A stretch of DNA of 64,000 nucleotides from CAVWNR01 sp963756525 (GCA_963756525.1 CAVWNR010000009.1:1240001-1304000); one strand, 5' to 3'; numbered from the stretch's first letter, positions 52,082-61,130 are shown. Program-made: numbers and translations. The notes: generated by a model not told the origin, from the letters alone.

Positions 52082-53329
52082 TCAGGCCGGGACTGGCTCG
52101 CGGGCGCGAGACGCCACCGGCTCGGTGAACCGCAACAGCGGCGACGGCAGCACCCAGAGCACGCTCGCCATACCGGCGACGGTCACCAACCACAGCGTCG
52201 CGTTCAGGCCGATGGCGGCGCCGAGCACCCCGCCCAGCAGAGCACCAACCGGCCGGACGCCGTAGTTCACCGTTCGGTACGCGCCCATGACCCGCGACCG
52301 CATCTCGTTCGGGATCACCACGGCGAAAATCGTGCCGATCGAGATGTCGAGCAGCATCACGCCGACGCCGGAGCCGAACTCGGCAAGGAACAGGCAACCC
52401 AGCTCGACCCACTTCGGGCCGCCGGCGAGCGGGACGAGCAGGAACGGCGCGGTGAAGAGCAGGTAGCTCAGCGCCGACGCTCGTCCCAAGCCGATGCGGC
52501 GGGTGATCCGCTTGGTGACGATCGCGCCGGCCACGCCGCCGAGGGCACCAGCCGAGAGAACGAAGCCCAGGATGCTCGGCTGCACGTGCAGCGACCGGGT
52601 CGCGTACAGGATGAAGATCGCGCTGAAGGCGAAGTTGCACAGATTCACCGTCGCGGTGGCGCACAACGATGCGCGGATCAGCGGAGTGCGCCGGATCCAC
52701 CGGGCGCCGGCGATCAGGTTCGCTTCCGCCGCCGGCGCCGGCGGCGGCTCGGTGGGGTTGATGCGCGCCAGTGCGAACGCCGACGCCAGGAAGCTCAGCG
52801 CGTCCAGAACGAGCGCTCCCGGCGCCGTGATCACGGCAACGAGCAGTCCGGCCAATCCCTGGCCCCCGACGAACGACATGGCCCGGCTGCCGTTGAGCAA
52901 CGACTGGCCGTCGACGAACTGCTCCGGCTTAACCGTCGAGACGAACAGGGTGCTGTATGCGACGGAGAAGAGCACGTCGAACGTGCCGACAGCGAAGGCG
53001 ACGGCATAGAGCTGGGCAAGGCTGAGTACGCCGCACAGGTAGCTGACCGGGATGGATGCCATCAGCCCGGCGCGCGCGATGTCGGCCAGCAGCATCGTCC
53101 GCCGCCGGTGTCCCCGCCGATCGTCGCGAGCGCCGGCAGCCAGCGAGAACAGCAGGCTGGGCAGGATGCCAGCCGCGGTGAGCAGGCCCATGTGCAGGGC
53201 GTCGGCATGTAAGAGCAGCACGGCGGTGATCGGCACGGCGAAGAGCGAGATCTGGTCGCCGACCATCGAGATCGTCTGGCCGGTCCAGAACGTGCGGAAC
53301 GTGCGGTCCCGCAGCAACGGGGCGATCAC
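52082..53329 (-). CDS. MFS transporter (MFS_3 type)
   Basis: A 415-aa polytopic protein of about 12 transmembrane helices. It starts RDRTFRTFWTGQTISMVGDQ, ISLFAVPITAVLLLHA, the classic N terminus of the enterobactin-exporter-like MFS_3 group. The loop GARDDRRGHRRRTMLLADIA between helices 2 and 3 corresponds to motif A. It is likely to export a toxic or signal compound. It overlaps the upstream ArsR-like gene by four bases, so the regulator probably controls it. Confidence 0.85.
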   Translation of the reverse strand: MIAPLLRDRTFRTFWTGQTISMVGDQISLFAVPITAVLLLHADALHMGLLTAAGILPSLLFSLAAGARDDRRGHRRRTMLLADIARAGLMASIPVSYLCGVLSLAQLYAVAFAVGTFDVLFSVAYSTLFVSTVKPEQFVDGQSLLNGSRAMSFVGGQGLAGLLVAVITAPGALVLDALSFLASAFALARINPTEPPPAPAAEANLIAGARWIRRTPLIRASLCATATVNLCNFAFSAIFILYATRSLHVQPSILGFVLSAGALGGVAGAIVTKRITRRIGLGRASALSYLLFTAPFLLVPLAGGPKWVELGCLFLAEFGSGVGVMLLDISIGTIFAVVIPNEMRSRVMGAYRTVNYGVRPVGALLGGVLGAAIGLNATLWLVTVAGMASVLWVLPSPLLRFTEPVASRAREPVPA

Positions 53330-53898
53330 GGCCGACCCGCCGGCATGGCAATGTTGAGATAGGTGACCAGCCGGGCGCCCTCAGGGCGCGCCGCGCGATC
53401 GGCAGTTCGGTGCGAGTAGCCGCGCAATAACCCGTCGATCTGCTCGGCCAGTTCGCTCAGCTCGTCCGAGGTGAGGTAGAGCATGTAGTCGCTGAACGGC
53501 GCGGCACGCTGCCACGCCTCGGGCTCGGCCGGCTCCCGGCGGATCCAGTCGAGCACGAGTTCGTGGTAGCGCCACGCGACGGCCGAGTAGACGGCCGTCG
53601 ACGCCTGGGCCATTGCCGGCGTGTCCACGAAGTCCGGCAGGTTCGTGAACTGCGCAGTAGCGCGCCACGGCTTCTGCCGCCCGGTGCCGCCGGGCGCCGG
53701 CTCGACCAGCCCGTACTTGGCCAGCTGACGCAGGTGGAACGAGGTGCTGCCCGTGCTCTCGTCCAACAGCTCGGCGGCACGCGTGGCGGTGAGCGGGCCC
53801 TCGCGGCGCAGCAGCCCGACGAGCTTCATCCGCAGGGGATGGGCGTAGGCGCGCAGCGCCCGCGGGTCGTTGAGGCTGATCGTGCTTTGCTCGCCCAT
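53326..53898 (-). CDS. ArsR-like winged-helix regulator of the MFS gene
   Basis: A 190-aa protein. Residues 10-90 are a winged helix: DPRALRAYAHPLRMKLVGLL, then REGPLTATRAAELLDESTGSTSFHLRQLAKYGLVEPAPG. The recognition helix is STSFHLRQLAKYG. The C-terminal half is helical (YHELVLDWIRREPAEPEAWQ) and could form a ligand or dimer domain. It is followed directly by the transporter. Strong palindromes just before its ATG (53913-53962) suggest autoregulation. Confidence 0.85.
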   Translation of the reverse strand: MGEQSTISLNDPRALRAYAHPLRMKLVGLLRREGPLTATRAAELLDESTGSTSFHLRQLAKYGLVEPAPGGTGRQKPWRATAQFTNLPDFVDTPAMAQASTAVYSAVAWRYHELVLDWIRREPAEPEAWQRAAPFSDYMLYLTSDELSELAEQIDGLLRGYSHRTADRAARPEGARLVTYLNIAMPAGRP

Positions 53899-53899
53899 G

Positions 53900-53962
53900 G
53901 TGCAAAGCTAGCGTTGCAAAGCTAACTTTGCAACGGCTTATTTGCAGCGTGTTCGCTGCAAA
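53900..53962. promoter_or_regulatory. Operator palindromes upstream of the ArsR-like regulator
   Basis: GTTGCAAAG-CTAA-CTTTGCAAC at 53913-53934 is a perfect 9-bp inverted repeat. TTTGCAGCG-TGTT-CGCTGCAAA at 53941-53962 is another perfect 9-bp repeat. GTGCAAAGCTA at 53900-53910 is an extra half site. All share the TTTGCA/TGCAAA half. They lie within 65 bp of the regulator start codon, so the regulator is the obvious ligand. Confidence 0.75.
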
Positions 53963-54000
53963 GCACCGTTGGGGCTGCGGCAAGCCGAGCGTCGCGCGTC

Positions 54001-54573
54001 TCAGGCGTCGGTGCGGGCGAGCGCGGCGAGGATCTCCTCGGTGACCTCCTCCTCGCTGCGGTCGGCGTTCACGACCTGCAGCAGACTGCGCTCGCGGTAA
54101 TAGTCGATCAGCGGACGGGTGGCCTCGTCGAACACCGCCAGCCGGTTTCGCACCACCTCGGGCGTGTCGTCGCTGCGCCCTTCGGCCTCGGCGCGGCTCA
54201 GGATCCGAGCGATCAACTCCTCGCGAGAGGCGTCGAGGTAGATGACGGCATCGGCGCGGGCGCTGTCGTGCTCTGCGAGGCGGCGGGCCTCCTGCGCCTG
54301 CGCGACCGAGCGGGGAAAGCCGTCGAGCAAGTAGCCGCGGTCCTCAGCCGCCCGGGTGACGGCCGGCATGATCATGCCGATGATCAGCTCGTCCGGCACC
54401 AGCTCGCCTCGATCGAGGTAGCCGCTGACCTCGCGGCCGAGGGGCGTACCGGCGTCCACCTCGGCTCGCAACAGATCACCCGCGGCTATGTGCTCCAGGC
54501 CGAGTCGGTGCGACAGCCGCTCGCCCTGCGTTCCCTTGCCCGATCCGGGGGGCCCGATCAGCAGCACGTTCAC
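54001..54573 (-). CDS. adk: Adenylate kinase
   Basis: A 190-aa protein. The P-loop is LLIGPPGSGKGTQGERLSHR (residues 4-23), and DGFPRSVAQAQE is the signature with the conserved D-G-[FY]-P-R. The LID region is short (RAEAEGRSDDTPEVVRNRLA), so this is the short, zinc-free type. It transfers phosphate between ATP and AMP. It stands alone here rather than in the ribosomal-protein/secY operon, so it might be a second copy in the genome. Confidence 0.9.
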   Translation of the reverse strand: MNVLLIGPPGSGKGTQGERLSHRLGLEHIAAGDLLRAEVDAGTPLGREVSGYLDRGELVPDELIIGMIMPAVTRAAEDRGYLLDGFPRSVAQAQEARRLAEHDSARADAVIYLDASREELIARILSRAEAEGRSDDTPEVVRNRLAVFDEATRPLIDYYRERSLLQVVNADRSEEEVTEEILAALARTDA

Positions 54574-54746
54574 CCGGACACCCTGTCATCCCTCGAACTG
54601 AAACGCGAGCCGACCGCCGGCACACCGTCGGTCAGCCACCCGGGTGATCGAACAGCATCCGGACGGTGCACTCGTCATCGACCACACACGGGCGCGACAC
54701 AGTACTGGCTCAGCTACCGCATAGTGACCTGGCGCACTCTGGTGAC

Positions 54747-56288
54747 ATGACGGAGAACTATCCCGGCGACGGCACGGCTCCCCGCGATGATGACGCGCGC
54801 CGGCAGGACCAGTCGCAGCAGCCTCGGGATGGCAAGCCGCAGGCGGAGGGACCCGGCGCGGCAGAGTCGCAGTCCGGCCAACCGCGGTCGGAGTACCCGC
54901 AGCCGTTCCCCGGCTGGGGGTACCCGCCTGAAGAGCAGGCACGGCAGTACCCGCCCTATGACCCGTCGCAGCAGCACCCGGCACCGGAGCAACCGCAGCA
55001 ACAGCCGTACCGGACCGGCCAGCCGCAGGCGTACGGCGCGCAGCCTTACCAGCCCGACCGCCCGCAGCCGTACCCCGCAGAGCCGTACCCGGCAGAGCCG
55101 TACCAGCCCGGCGCGGGCTATGGACCGCACACTCAGCAACTGCCGCCCTACGGTGCCGCGCCGCCCTCCCAGCAGCAGCCGCCGCAGGGCGGACGGCGGC
55201 CTCGGCCGGCGCGCACCGCGCTCCTCGCCGCCGTGATCGCGGCGCTGATTGGTGGCGGCATCGGCGCGGGGACGGTCGCCGCGTTCGACCACAACCAGTC
55301 CGCAGGGGCCGCGATCAACGTCACGAACCAAAGCGCGCCGGTGTCGGCGCAGACCGACGGGACGATCACCGCGGCGGCCGCCAAGATCCAGCCCAGTGTG
55401 GTCACGATCAACGTCACCGGGTCGCAGGAGCAGGGCACCGGGTCGGGCGTGATCATCCGAAGCGACGGCTACATCCTCACCAACGACCACGTCGTCTCCG
55501 TGGCGGCCAACGGCGGCACGATCCAGGTCGTCACCAACGACGGCCGGCAGGCGAACGCGACCGTCGTCGGCGTCGACGCGTCCGACGATCTCGCCGTGAT
55601 CAAGGTGAACCTGCCCAATCTCACCGCCGCCACCTTCGGCAAGTCCAGTGAGCTGGTCGTCGGGCAGACGGTCGTTGCCGTCGGCGCGCCGCTCGGTCTC
55701 TCCGACACGGTCACCTCGGGCATCGTCAGCAACACCGCGCGCCCGGTGGTGGCCGGCGACAACGACCAGGCCGTGTTCGACGCCGTGCAGACCGATGCGG
55801 CGATCAACCCCGGCAACTCGGGTGGCCCGCTCGTCGACCTGAACGGCAATGTGGTGGGCATCAACGCCGCGATCGCCACCGCCAACTCCGGCGGCCTGCA
55901 GATCCCCGGCCAACAGCAGCAGTCGGGCAGCATCGGCATCGGCTTCGCAATTCCCTCCGACGAGGCGAGCCGCATCGCGAACGAGCTGATCGCCAACGGC
56001 AAGTCGACCCATGCGATCATCGGCGTAAACGTCAACCAGGGTCAGGCGAACCAGTCCGGCACCGTGGGCGCCACGATCGCCTCCATCGAGGCCGGCAGCC
56101 CCGCCGCCAAGGCCGGGCTGAAGGCCGGAGACGTCGTCACCAAGGTCGACTCGCAGCTCATCGACGACGCGACCGGGCTGATCGCGGCCATCCGCTCCCA
56201 CGCTCCCGGCCAGACGGTCACCCTCACCTACCTGCGCGGCGGTGCGAGCCACACGGCGCCGGTCACCCTCGGCACATCACCGAACTGA
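54747..56288 (+). CDS. HtrA/DegP-like membrane-anchored serine protease with PDZ domain
   Basis: A 513-aa protein. Residues 1-150 form a cytoplasmic Pro/Gln/Tyr-rich tail with PYPAEPYPAEPYQP repeats. One transmembrane helix lies at about 155-180 (TALLAAVIAALIGGGIGAGT). The trypsin-like domain has the catalytic His in ILTNDHVVSV, Asp in DASDDLAVIKV, and Ser in NPGNSGGPLVDL. The last 90 residues form a PDZ domain (GSPAAKAGLKAGDVVTKVDS). It should degrade or sense misfolded proteins outside the membrane. ATG 54747 is chosen; the open frame runs further upstream without protein character. Confidence 0.9.
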   Translation: MTENYPGDGTAPRDDDARRQDQSQQPRDGKPQAEGPGAAESQSGQPRSEYPQPFPGWGYPPEEQARQYPPYDPSQQHPAPEQPQQQPYRTGQPQAYGAQPYQPDRPQPYPAEPYPAEPYQPGAGYGPHTQQLPPYGAAPPSQQQPPQGGRRPRPARTALLAAVIAALIGGGIGAGTVAAFDHNQSAGAAINVTNQSAPVSAQTDGTITAAAAKIQPSVVTINVTGSQEQGTGSGVIIRSDGYILTNDHVVSVAANGGTIQVVTNDGRQANATVVGVDASDDLAVIKVNLPNLTAATFGKSSELVVGQTVVAVGAPLGLSDTVTSGIVSNTARPVVAGDNDQAVFDAVQTDAAINPGNSGGPLVDLNGNVVGINAAIATANSGGLQIPGQQQQSGSIGIGFAIPSDEASRIANELIANGKSTHAIIGVNVNQGQANQSGTVGATIASIEAGSPAAKAGLKAGDVVTKVDSQLIDDATGLIAAIRSHAPGQTVTLTYLRGGASHTAPVTLGTSPN

Positions 56289-56334
56289 CCAGGGCCGGCT
56301 GTCGTAGCTCTGGTGAACCCGCGATGATGGGCGG

Positions 56335-57531
56335 ATGCCGCACTTCGTCATCGTCGGCGCCGGGTTGGCCGGCGCGAAGGCCGTGGAGGCCCTGCGCGAG
56401 CAGGGATTCGACGGCGACGTCACGCTGATCGGCGACGAGCAGCTACCGCCGTACGAGCGGCCGCCGCTGTCCAAGAGCTACCTGATGGGCTCTTCACCGT
56501 GGGACGAGGCGGTGGTGCACCCCGAGGAGTGGTACGCGCAGCACGGCATCGAACTGCGGCTGGGCACCCACGTGCAGGCGATCGAGACCGCGGCGCACAG
56601 CCTCGACACGGGTGGCGAGTCGGTGCACTACGACAAGCTGCTGCTCGCAACCGGCGCGCAACCGCGTCGGCTGCCGCTGCCCGGCGGCGACGATCCGGGG
56701 CTGCTCTACCTGCGCCGCAAGGCTGACTCGGACGCGATCCGGGCGACGTTCGGCGACGGCAAGCGGCTGGTGGTCGTCGGTGGCGGCTGGATCGGCCTGG
56801 AGGTGGCGGCCGCCGCCCGGCAGACCGGCACCGCGGTCACAGTCCTGGAGGCGGCCGAACTGCCGTTGCTCGCCGCGCTCGGCCCGGAGCTGGCCACCGT
56901 CTTCGCCCGGCTGCACCGGGAGCACGACGTGGACCTGCGCACCGGGGAGCAGGTCGCCTCGCTGAACGCGCTCGGGATCACCCTCGGCGACGGCACCACG
57001 CTCGACGCCGAGGCGGTGCTGGTCGGGGTCGGCGCCCGCCCGTCGACAGATCTTGCCGAAGCCGCCGGACTAGCCGTCGACAACGGGGTTCTCGTCGATG
57101 CCTCGCTGCGAACGTCGGATCCTGACATATTCGCGGTCGGAGACATCGCGAACGCCGCGCATCCCTTCTACGGGACGCGGATCCGCGTGGAGCACTGGGC
57201 CAATGCGCTGAACCAGCCGGCCGTCGCCGCGGCCGCGATGCGCGGGGAAGCCGCCAGCTACGACGAGCTGCCGTACTTCTACACCGACCAGTACGACCTC
57301 GGCATGGAGTACCTGGGTCACCCGGCCGGTTATCAGAACGTCGTGGTCCGCGGCGACCTCGACCAGCGCGAGTTCATCGCCTTCTGGCTGGACGGCGCGG
57401 GCCGCGTGCTGGCCGGGATGAACGTCAACATCTGGGATGTCACCGATCCGATCAAGGCGCTGATCCGGTCGCGGCAGCCCGTCGATGAGAAGCGGCTCGC
57501 CGACCCCGACGTGGCGCTGGACGCGCTGTGA
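56335..57531 (+). CDS. FAD-dependent NAD(P)H oxidoreductase, ferredoxin reductase-like
   Basis: A 398-aa protein. FAD binding: PHFVIVGAGLAGAKAVEALR at the N terminus and DPDIFAVGDIANAAHPFYG at about 263-281. NAD(P) binding: RLVVVGGGWIGLEVAAAARQ at about 143-162. PPYERPPLSKSYLMG follows the first FAD motif. The C-terminal reductase domain is YFYTDQYDLGMEYLGHPAGY. This is the layout of rhodocoxin/putidaredoxin-type reductases, which pass electrons from NAD(P)H to ferredoxins for P450s or dioxygenases. No such partner is adjacent. It overlaps the next gene by GTGA. Confidence 0.9.
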   Translation: MPHFVIVGAGLAGAKAVEALREQGFDGDVTLIGDEQLPPYERPPLSKSYLMGSSPWDEAVVHPEEWYAQHGIELRLGTHVQAIETAAHSLDTGGESVHYDKLLLATGAQPRRLPLPGGDDPGLLYLRRKADSDAIRATFGDGKRLVVVGGGWIGLEVAAAARQTGTAVTVLEAAELPLLAALGPELATVFARLHREHDVDLRTGEQVASLNALGITLGDGTTLDAEAVLVGVGARPSTDLAEAAGLAVDNGVLVDASLRTSDPDIFAVGDIANAAHPFYGTRIRVEHWANALNQPAVAAAAMRGEAASYDELPYFYTDQYDLGMEYLGHPAGYQNVVVRGDLDQREFIAFWLDGAGRVLAGMNVNIWDVTDPIKALIRSRQPVDEKRLADPDVALDAL

Positions 57532-59120
57532 CGCCGACGCACGAGGTGTTCAACGTCCCGCCGCTGTGGCGCGACGCCAACCTCTTCACCAGCGACGCAG
57601 CTCTCGCCGAGCGGTTCGCCGACGAGGACGCCAAGCGGCTGACCGCGCTCGGCGAGCTGGCCGGCACCGAGCAGGCGCAGGAGTGGGCGCGGCTGGCCAA
57701 CGCCTATCCACCGGTGCTGCGCACGCACGACCGGTACGGGCACCGCGTCGACGAGGTCGAGTTCCACCCGGCCTGGCACGAGCTGACGCGCGTGGCGGTA
57801 GCGAACGGTATGCACGCCGCGCCGTGGCACGCCGGGACCCATCAGGCCCGGGCCGCCCGCTTCTACGTGTGGTCGCAGGTCGAGGCCGGGCACGGCTGCC
57901 CGATCTCGATGACCTACGCGATCGTCCCGGCGCTGCGGCACAATCCGGTACTCGCCTCGCAGTACGAGCCGTTGCTCGCCTCGCCCGAGTACGACTTCGG
58001 ACTGCGCGCGCCTGCTTCGAAGGCCGGCCTGCTCGCCGGCATGGCGATGACCGAGAAGCAGGGCGGCTCGGACGTACGCGCTAACACCACCCGCGCCGTC
58101 CCGTCCGGCGACCATTACCTGCTCACCGGGCACAAGTGGTTCTGCTCGGCGCCGATGTGCGACCTGTTTCTCGTGCTGGCCCAGGCACCGAGCGGCCTGT
58201 CGTGCTTCCTGGTGCCGCGCGTGCTGCCCGACGGCATGCGCAACCCGTTCTATCTGCAGCGGCTCAAGGACAAGCTCGGCAACCGGTCGAACGCGTCGAG
58301 TGAGGTCGAATTCGACGGCACCGTCGGCTGGCTGGTCGGCGACGAGGGCGCCGGCGTGCGGACGATCATCGACATGGTCACGATGACCCGGCTGGACTGT
58401 GTGATCGGCAGCGCGGCCTGTCAGCGGGCGGCGCTCGTCCAGGCGATGCATCACGTCCGCCACCGGTCGGCGTTCGGCGCGCCGCTGAACGATCAGCCGT
58501 TGATGCGCGAGGTGCTGGCCGATCTGGCCGTCGAGTCCGAGGCGGCCACCGCGCTGTTCCTGCGGCTGGCCCGCGGCGTGGATGACGGCGAGCCCGCGTT
58601 CGTCCGGCTGGCCGTGGCCGCCGCGAAGTTCTGGGTGTGCAAGCGGACGCCGGCGTTCGTGGCCGAGTCGCTGGAGTGCCTGGGCGGCAACGGGTACATC
58701 GAGGACAGCGGGCTGCCGCGGCTGTTCCGCGAGTCGCCGTTGAACGGCATCTGGGAGGGTTCGGGGAATGTCATCGCGCTGGACGTGTTGCGCGGTGCGT
58801 TGCGTGAGCCGGCCACCGTTGCGGCGGTCCTCGACGAGCTCGACGCCACGGACGGTGCCGACCCGCGGCTCGACGCCGCGGTGGCGGCGCTGCGATCGAC
58901 GCTGCGGGAACTCGGCACCGACCCGGTCGCCGACCAGCGCAGTGCCCGGGACCTCGCCGCACGGCTCGCCCGCGCGCTCGCCGCGTCGCTGCTGGTGCGC
59001 GACGCACCGCAGCCGGTGGCCGAGCGCTACCTCGCCTCGCTCGCGACGCCACCCGCCGTCTTCGGCTCCGCCGCCGGACCGAGCACCGACGCCGTTCTCA
59101 GACGCGCCGGCCTCGGGTAA
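57528..59120 (+). CDS. Acyl-CoA dehydrogenase family protein, AidB-like
   Basis: A 530-aa protein. It is longer than standard acyl-CoA dehydrogenases (about 380 aa), as in AidB. The FAD-binding and substrate region reads GMAMTEKQGGSDVRANTTRA, then YLLTGHKWFCSAPMCDLFLV. The helical C-terminal domain has RSAFGAPLNDQPLMREVLAD, ESLECLGGNGYIEDSGLPRL and FRESPLNGIWEGSGNVIALD, strongly AidB-like. AidB in enterics binds DNA and belongs to the response to alkylation damage. GTG 57528 overlaps the reductase gene, so the two flavoproteins are co-expressed. Confidence 0.85.
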   Translation: MTPTHEVFNVPPLWRDANLFTSDAALAERFADEDAKRLTALGELAGTEQAQEWARLANAYPPVLRTHDRYGHRVDEVEFHPAWHELTRVAVANGMHAAPWHAGTHQARAARFYVWSQVEAGHGCPISMTYAIVPALRHNPVLASQYEPLLASPEYDFGLRAPASKAGLLAGMAMTEKQGGSDVRANTTRAVPSGDHYLLTGHKWFCSAPMCDLFLVLAQAPSGLSCFLVPRVLPDGMRNPFYLQRLKDKLGNRSNASSEVEFDGTVGWLVGDEGAGVRTIIDMVTMTRLDCVIGSAACQRAALVQAMHHVRHRSAFGAPLNDQPLMREVLADLAVESEAATALFLRLARGVDDGEPAFVRLAVAAAKFWVCKRTPAFVAESLECLGGNGYIEDSGLPRLFRESPLNGIWEGSGNVIALDVLRGALREPATVAAVLDELDATDGADPRLDAAVAALRSTLRELGTDPVADQRSARDLAARLARALAASLLVRDAPQPVAERYLASLATPPAVFGSAAGPSTDAVLRRAGLG

Positions 59121-59139
59121 ATAGACGTTCGGGGACGTG

Positions 59140-59415
59140 TCAGCCGGCGGCGGCCTGATCCGTGCCTGCCGCCTTCTGCCGGGCCCGGCGCTGGCGGGCG
59201 GCCTCGATCCGCTCCGACCGCTTACGGTCCTTCTTCGGCTCGGACTCGGCGTCCTCGTCGGACTTGCGGATGGTGACCTTGCCCGACTCGAGGTCGATCC
59301 GCCGTCCGCCGGACGAGTCGCCGATCTGCTCGCGGGTGGTCTGCAGCCGCCGCTTCTCCTCGTCCATGTGCCGCTTGGACGGGTTGAACAGCGTGTCGAT
59401 GCCCCACTGTGTCAC
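59140..59415 (-). CDS. Small charged protein, DUF6191-like
   Basis: A 91-aa protein: VTQWGIDTLFNPSKRHMDEE, KRRLQTTREQIGDSSGGRRIDLESGKVTIRK. The FNPSKRHMDEEKRRL start and the short strand IDLESGKVTIR match actinomycete DUF6191 proteins. The C-terminal 40 residues are Lys/Arg/Glu-rich. The GTG 59415 start gives the family N terminus; the longer open frame on this strand overlaps msrA on the other strand and is a shadow. Function is unknown. Confidence 0.65.
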   Translation of the reverse strand: MTQWGIDTLFNPSKRHMDEEKRRLQTTREQIGDSSGGRRIDLESGKVTIRKSDEDAESEPKKDRKRSERIEAARQRRARQKAAGTDQAAAG

Positions 59416-59496
59416 GGCGCCGCCTGCCTTTCCGTCACGTCGAGGGTACGTCCGCGCGCGTGGCGGCGACCAGCCCGGCGCACGTAGCCTCGACGT

Positions 59497-60147
59497 ATGC
59501 TCTTCTCGCGCGCGAAGACCGGGATGGTCGCCCCCGAGCGGGCGCTGCACGGTCGCGACCAGTCCGAGTTCCCGGTGCCGACGACGCACTTCGTCAACGG
59601 CCGGCCCATCCGCCCGCCGTTCCCCGAAGGGCTGCAGACGGTGGTGTTCGGTCTCGGCTGCTTCTGGGGTGCCGAGGAGATCTACTGGCAGCTCCCGGGA
59701 GTCTGGACTACCGCGGTCGGCTACTCCGGCGGCTACACGCCGCACCCGACCTACGAGGAGGTCTGCACCGGGCTCACCGGCCACACCGAGAGCGTGCTGG
59801 TCGTCTACGACCCGGCGGTGGTGCCGTTCGAGGATCTGGTCGCGACCTTCTTCGAGGTGCACGACCCGACGCAGGGCATGCGGCAGGGCAACGACATCGG
59901 GAGCCAGTACCGCTCGGCGATCTACTACACCACCGACGAACAGCGCGCCGTCGCCGAGCAGGCACGTGACACATACGCCAAACGGCTGGCCGAACTCGGC
60001 TACGGCGAGGTGACCACGGAGATCGCGCCGGACGCCGACTTCTTCTATGCCGAGGGTTACCACCAGCAATACCTGGCGAAGAACCCGAACGGCTACCGCT
60101 GCCACGCCAGCGCCGGCGTCCCGTTCCCGCGTTCCACGCCCGCTTAG
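59497..60147 (+). CDS. msrA: Peptide-methionine (S)-S-oxide reductase MsrA
   Basis: A 216-aa protein. VVFGLGCFWGAEEIYWQLPG contains the catalytic Cys in GCFWG (about residue 52). GVWTTAVGYSGGYTPHPTYE, EVCTGLTGHTESVLVVYDP and NDIGSQYRSAIYY are the further family blocks. The C-terminal AEGYHQQYLAKNPNGYRCHA holds the resolving Cys. It repairs oxidised methionine. ATG 59497 is the standard start for the long actinomycete form. Confidence 0.95.
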   Translation: MLFSRAKTGMVAPERALHGRDQSEFPVPTTHFVNGRPIRPPFPEGLQTVVFGLGCFWGAEEIYWQLPGVWTTAVGYSGGYTPHPTYEEVCTGLTGHTESVLVVYDPAVVPFEDLVATFFEVHDPTQGMRQGNDIGSQYRSAIYYTTDEQRAVAEQARDTYAKRLAELGYGEVTTEIAPDADFFYAEGYHQQYLAKNPNGYRCHASAGVPFPRSTPA

Positions 60148-60215
60148 TTCGCGTGGCTGAATGAGCTCGGCGAGCGCGATCCCGCCCAAGTGCACATCTT
60201 GCGCTGATCCTCGGC

Positions 60216-60704
60216 TCAGCGGTCGGCGAGCAGGGCGTCGAGTTTCTCGTAGCCCTCGACCACGCCGTGCTCCATACCGCTCGCGATGATGGCGTCCCGG
60301 GCCTGCATCGAGTCCACGACCGAGAGCACTTCAGTGCGGGTGCGCCCGTCGCCCAGATCGGTCAGCGTCAACGTTTCCAGCGAGACGCCGTCGGGGAAGC
60401 CCTCGAAGGTGACGGTCTGCACCAGGCGGCTTTCCGGACGCAATTCGTGGAACGATCCGTAGAACGAGGCGATCTGTTCGTCCCCGCGCCAGGCGGAGTA
60501 CCGGTAGCTGCCGCCGGTGCGCGCATTCCACGACTCGATGCGCATGGTGAGATCCTTCGGAGCTAGCCAGCGGACGGCGAGGTCGGGGTCAGTCCAGGCC
60601 CGGTAGACCCGATCACGCGGGGCGTGAAACTCCCGGACGATGCGGATGGTCGGCAGATTGGGGTCGGCCTCCACCCTGGTCTGGTTGGTCGTGCGCTCGT
60701 TCAT
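60216..60704 (-). CDS. SRPBCC / AHSA1-family protein
   Basis: A 162-aa protein. IRIVREFHAPRDRVYRAWTD, PDLAVRWLAPKDLTMRIESW and GGSYRYSAWRGDEQIASFYG form the helix-grip fold of Aha1/SRPBCC domains, followed by RTRTEVLSVVDSMQARDAII. These proteins bind hydrophobic ligands. Pairs of an ArsR regulator and an SRPBCC protein are common in actinomycetes, and here the two overlap by ATGA (60701-60704). ATG 60704 is the natural start. Confidence 0.85.
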   Translation of the reverse strand: MNERTTNQTRVEADPNLPTIRIVREFHAPRDRVYRAWTDPDLAVRWLAPKDLTMRIESWNARTGGSYRYSAWRGDEQIASFYGSFHELRPESRLVQTVTFEGFPDGVSLETLTLTDLGDGRTRTEVLSVVDSMQARDAIIASGMEHGVVEGYEKLDALLADR

Positions 60705-61042
60705 GATGCGGCCCCTTCTTGCTCGTCCATCTCGGCCAGCAGGGAGTCCCGGCGGGCGAAGTGTTCCTCGGCCTGCCGGCGATACCGCTTGATCCACTTG
60801 GACATCAAGTCGAACACCGTGGGTTCGAGGTGGCACGGCCGTCGCTGCGCCTCCCGGCGACGGCTCACCAGGCCGGCGTCCTCGAGCACCTTGAGGTGCT
60901 TGGAAACCGCCTGCACCGACACGTCGTACGGTTCGGCGAGTTCGCCGACGGTCGCGTCGCCGGACGCGAGCCGGGCGACGATGTCGCGCCGAATCGGGTC
61001 GGCGACAGCCGCGAACACCCGCGACAACCGGTCGTCGGACAT
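60701..61042 (-). CDS. ArsR-family regulator paired with the SRPBCC protein
   Basis: A 113-aa protein. SRVFAAVADPIRRDIVARLA, SGDATVGELAEPYDVSVQAV, SKHLKVLEDAGLVSRRREAQ is a canonical ArsR winged helix with recognition helix SVQAVSKHLKVLE. No Cys metal motif is seen, so it is of the group that works with an SRPBCC partner. Two palindromes upstream (61061-61120) are likely operators. It is the first gene of a two-gene operon. Confidence 0.9.
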   Translation of the reverse strand: MSDDRLSRVFAAVADPIRRDIVARLASGDATVGELAEPYDVSVQAVSKHLKVLEDAGLVSRRREAQRRPCHLEPTVFDLMSKWIKRYRRQAEEHFARRDSLLAEMDEQEGAAS

Positions 61043-61060
61043 CCTGCCGCCTCCACGTTC

Positions 61061-61120
61061 TCAACCTTCTGGTTGACAACGCTAGCGCGTCCCCACGCCG
61101 GTTGTCAACCAGTTGGTTGA
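61061..61120. promoter_or_regulatory. Two operator palindromes upstream of the ArsR/SRPBCC pair
   Basis: TCAACC-TTCT-GGTTGA at 61061-61076 and TCAACC-AGTT-GGTTGA at 61105-61120 share the same 6-bp arms and lie 44 bp apart (four helical turns). GTTGACAAC and GTTGTCAACC around them extend the similarity. The first lies 19 bp before the regulator start. Autoregulation by the ArsR-family protein is the simple reading. Confidence 0.75.
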
Positions 61121-61130
61121 AAACCCTGGA

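Noticed and set aside
54714..56252. Minus-strand ORF of 512 codons opposite the HtrA-like protease
   Set aside because: Low-complexity Arg/Gly/Asp shadow; the plus strand has the complete protease triad and PDZ domain.
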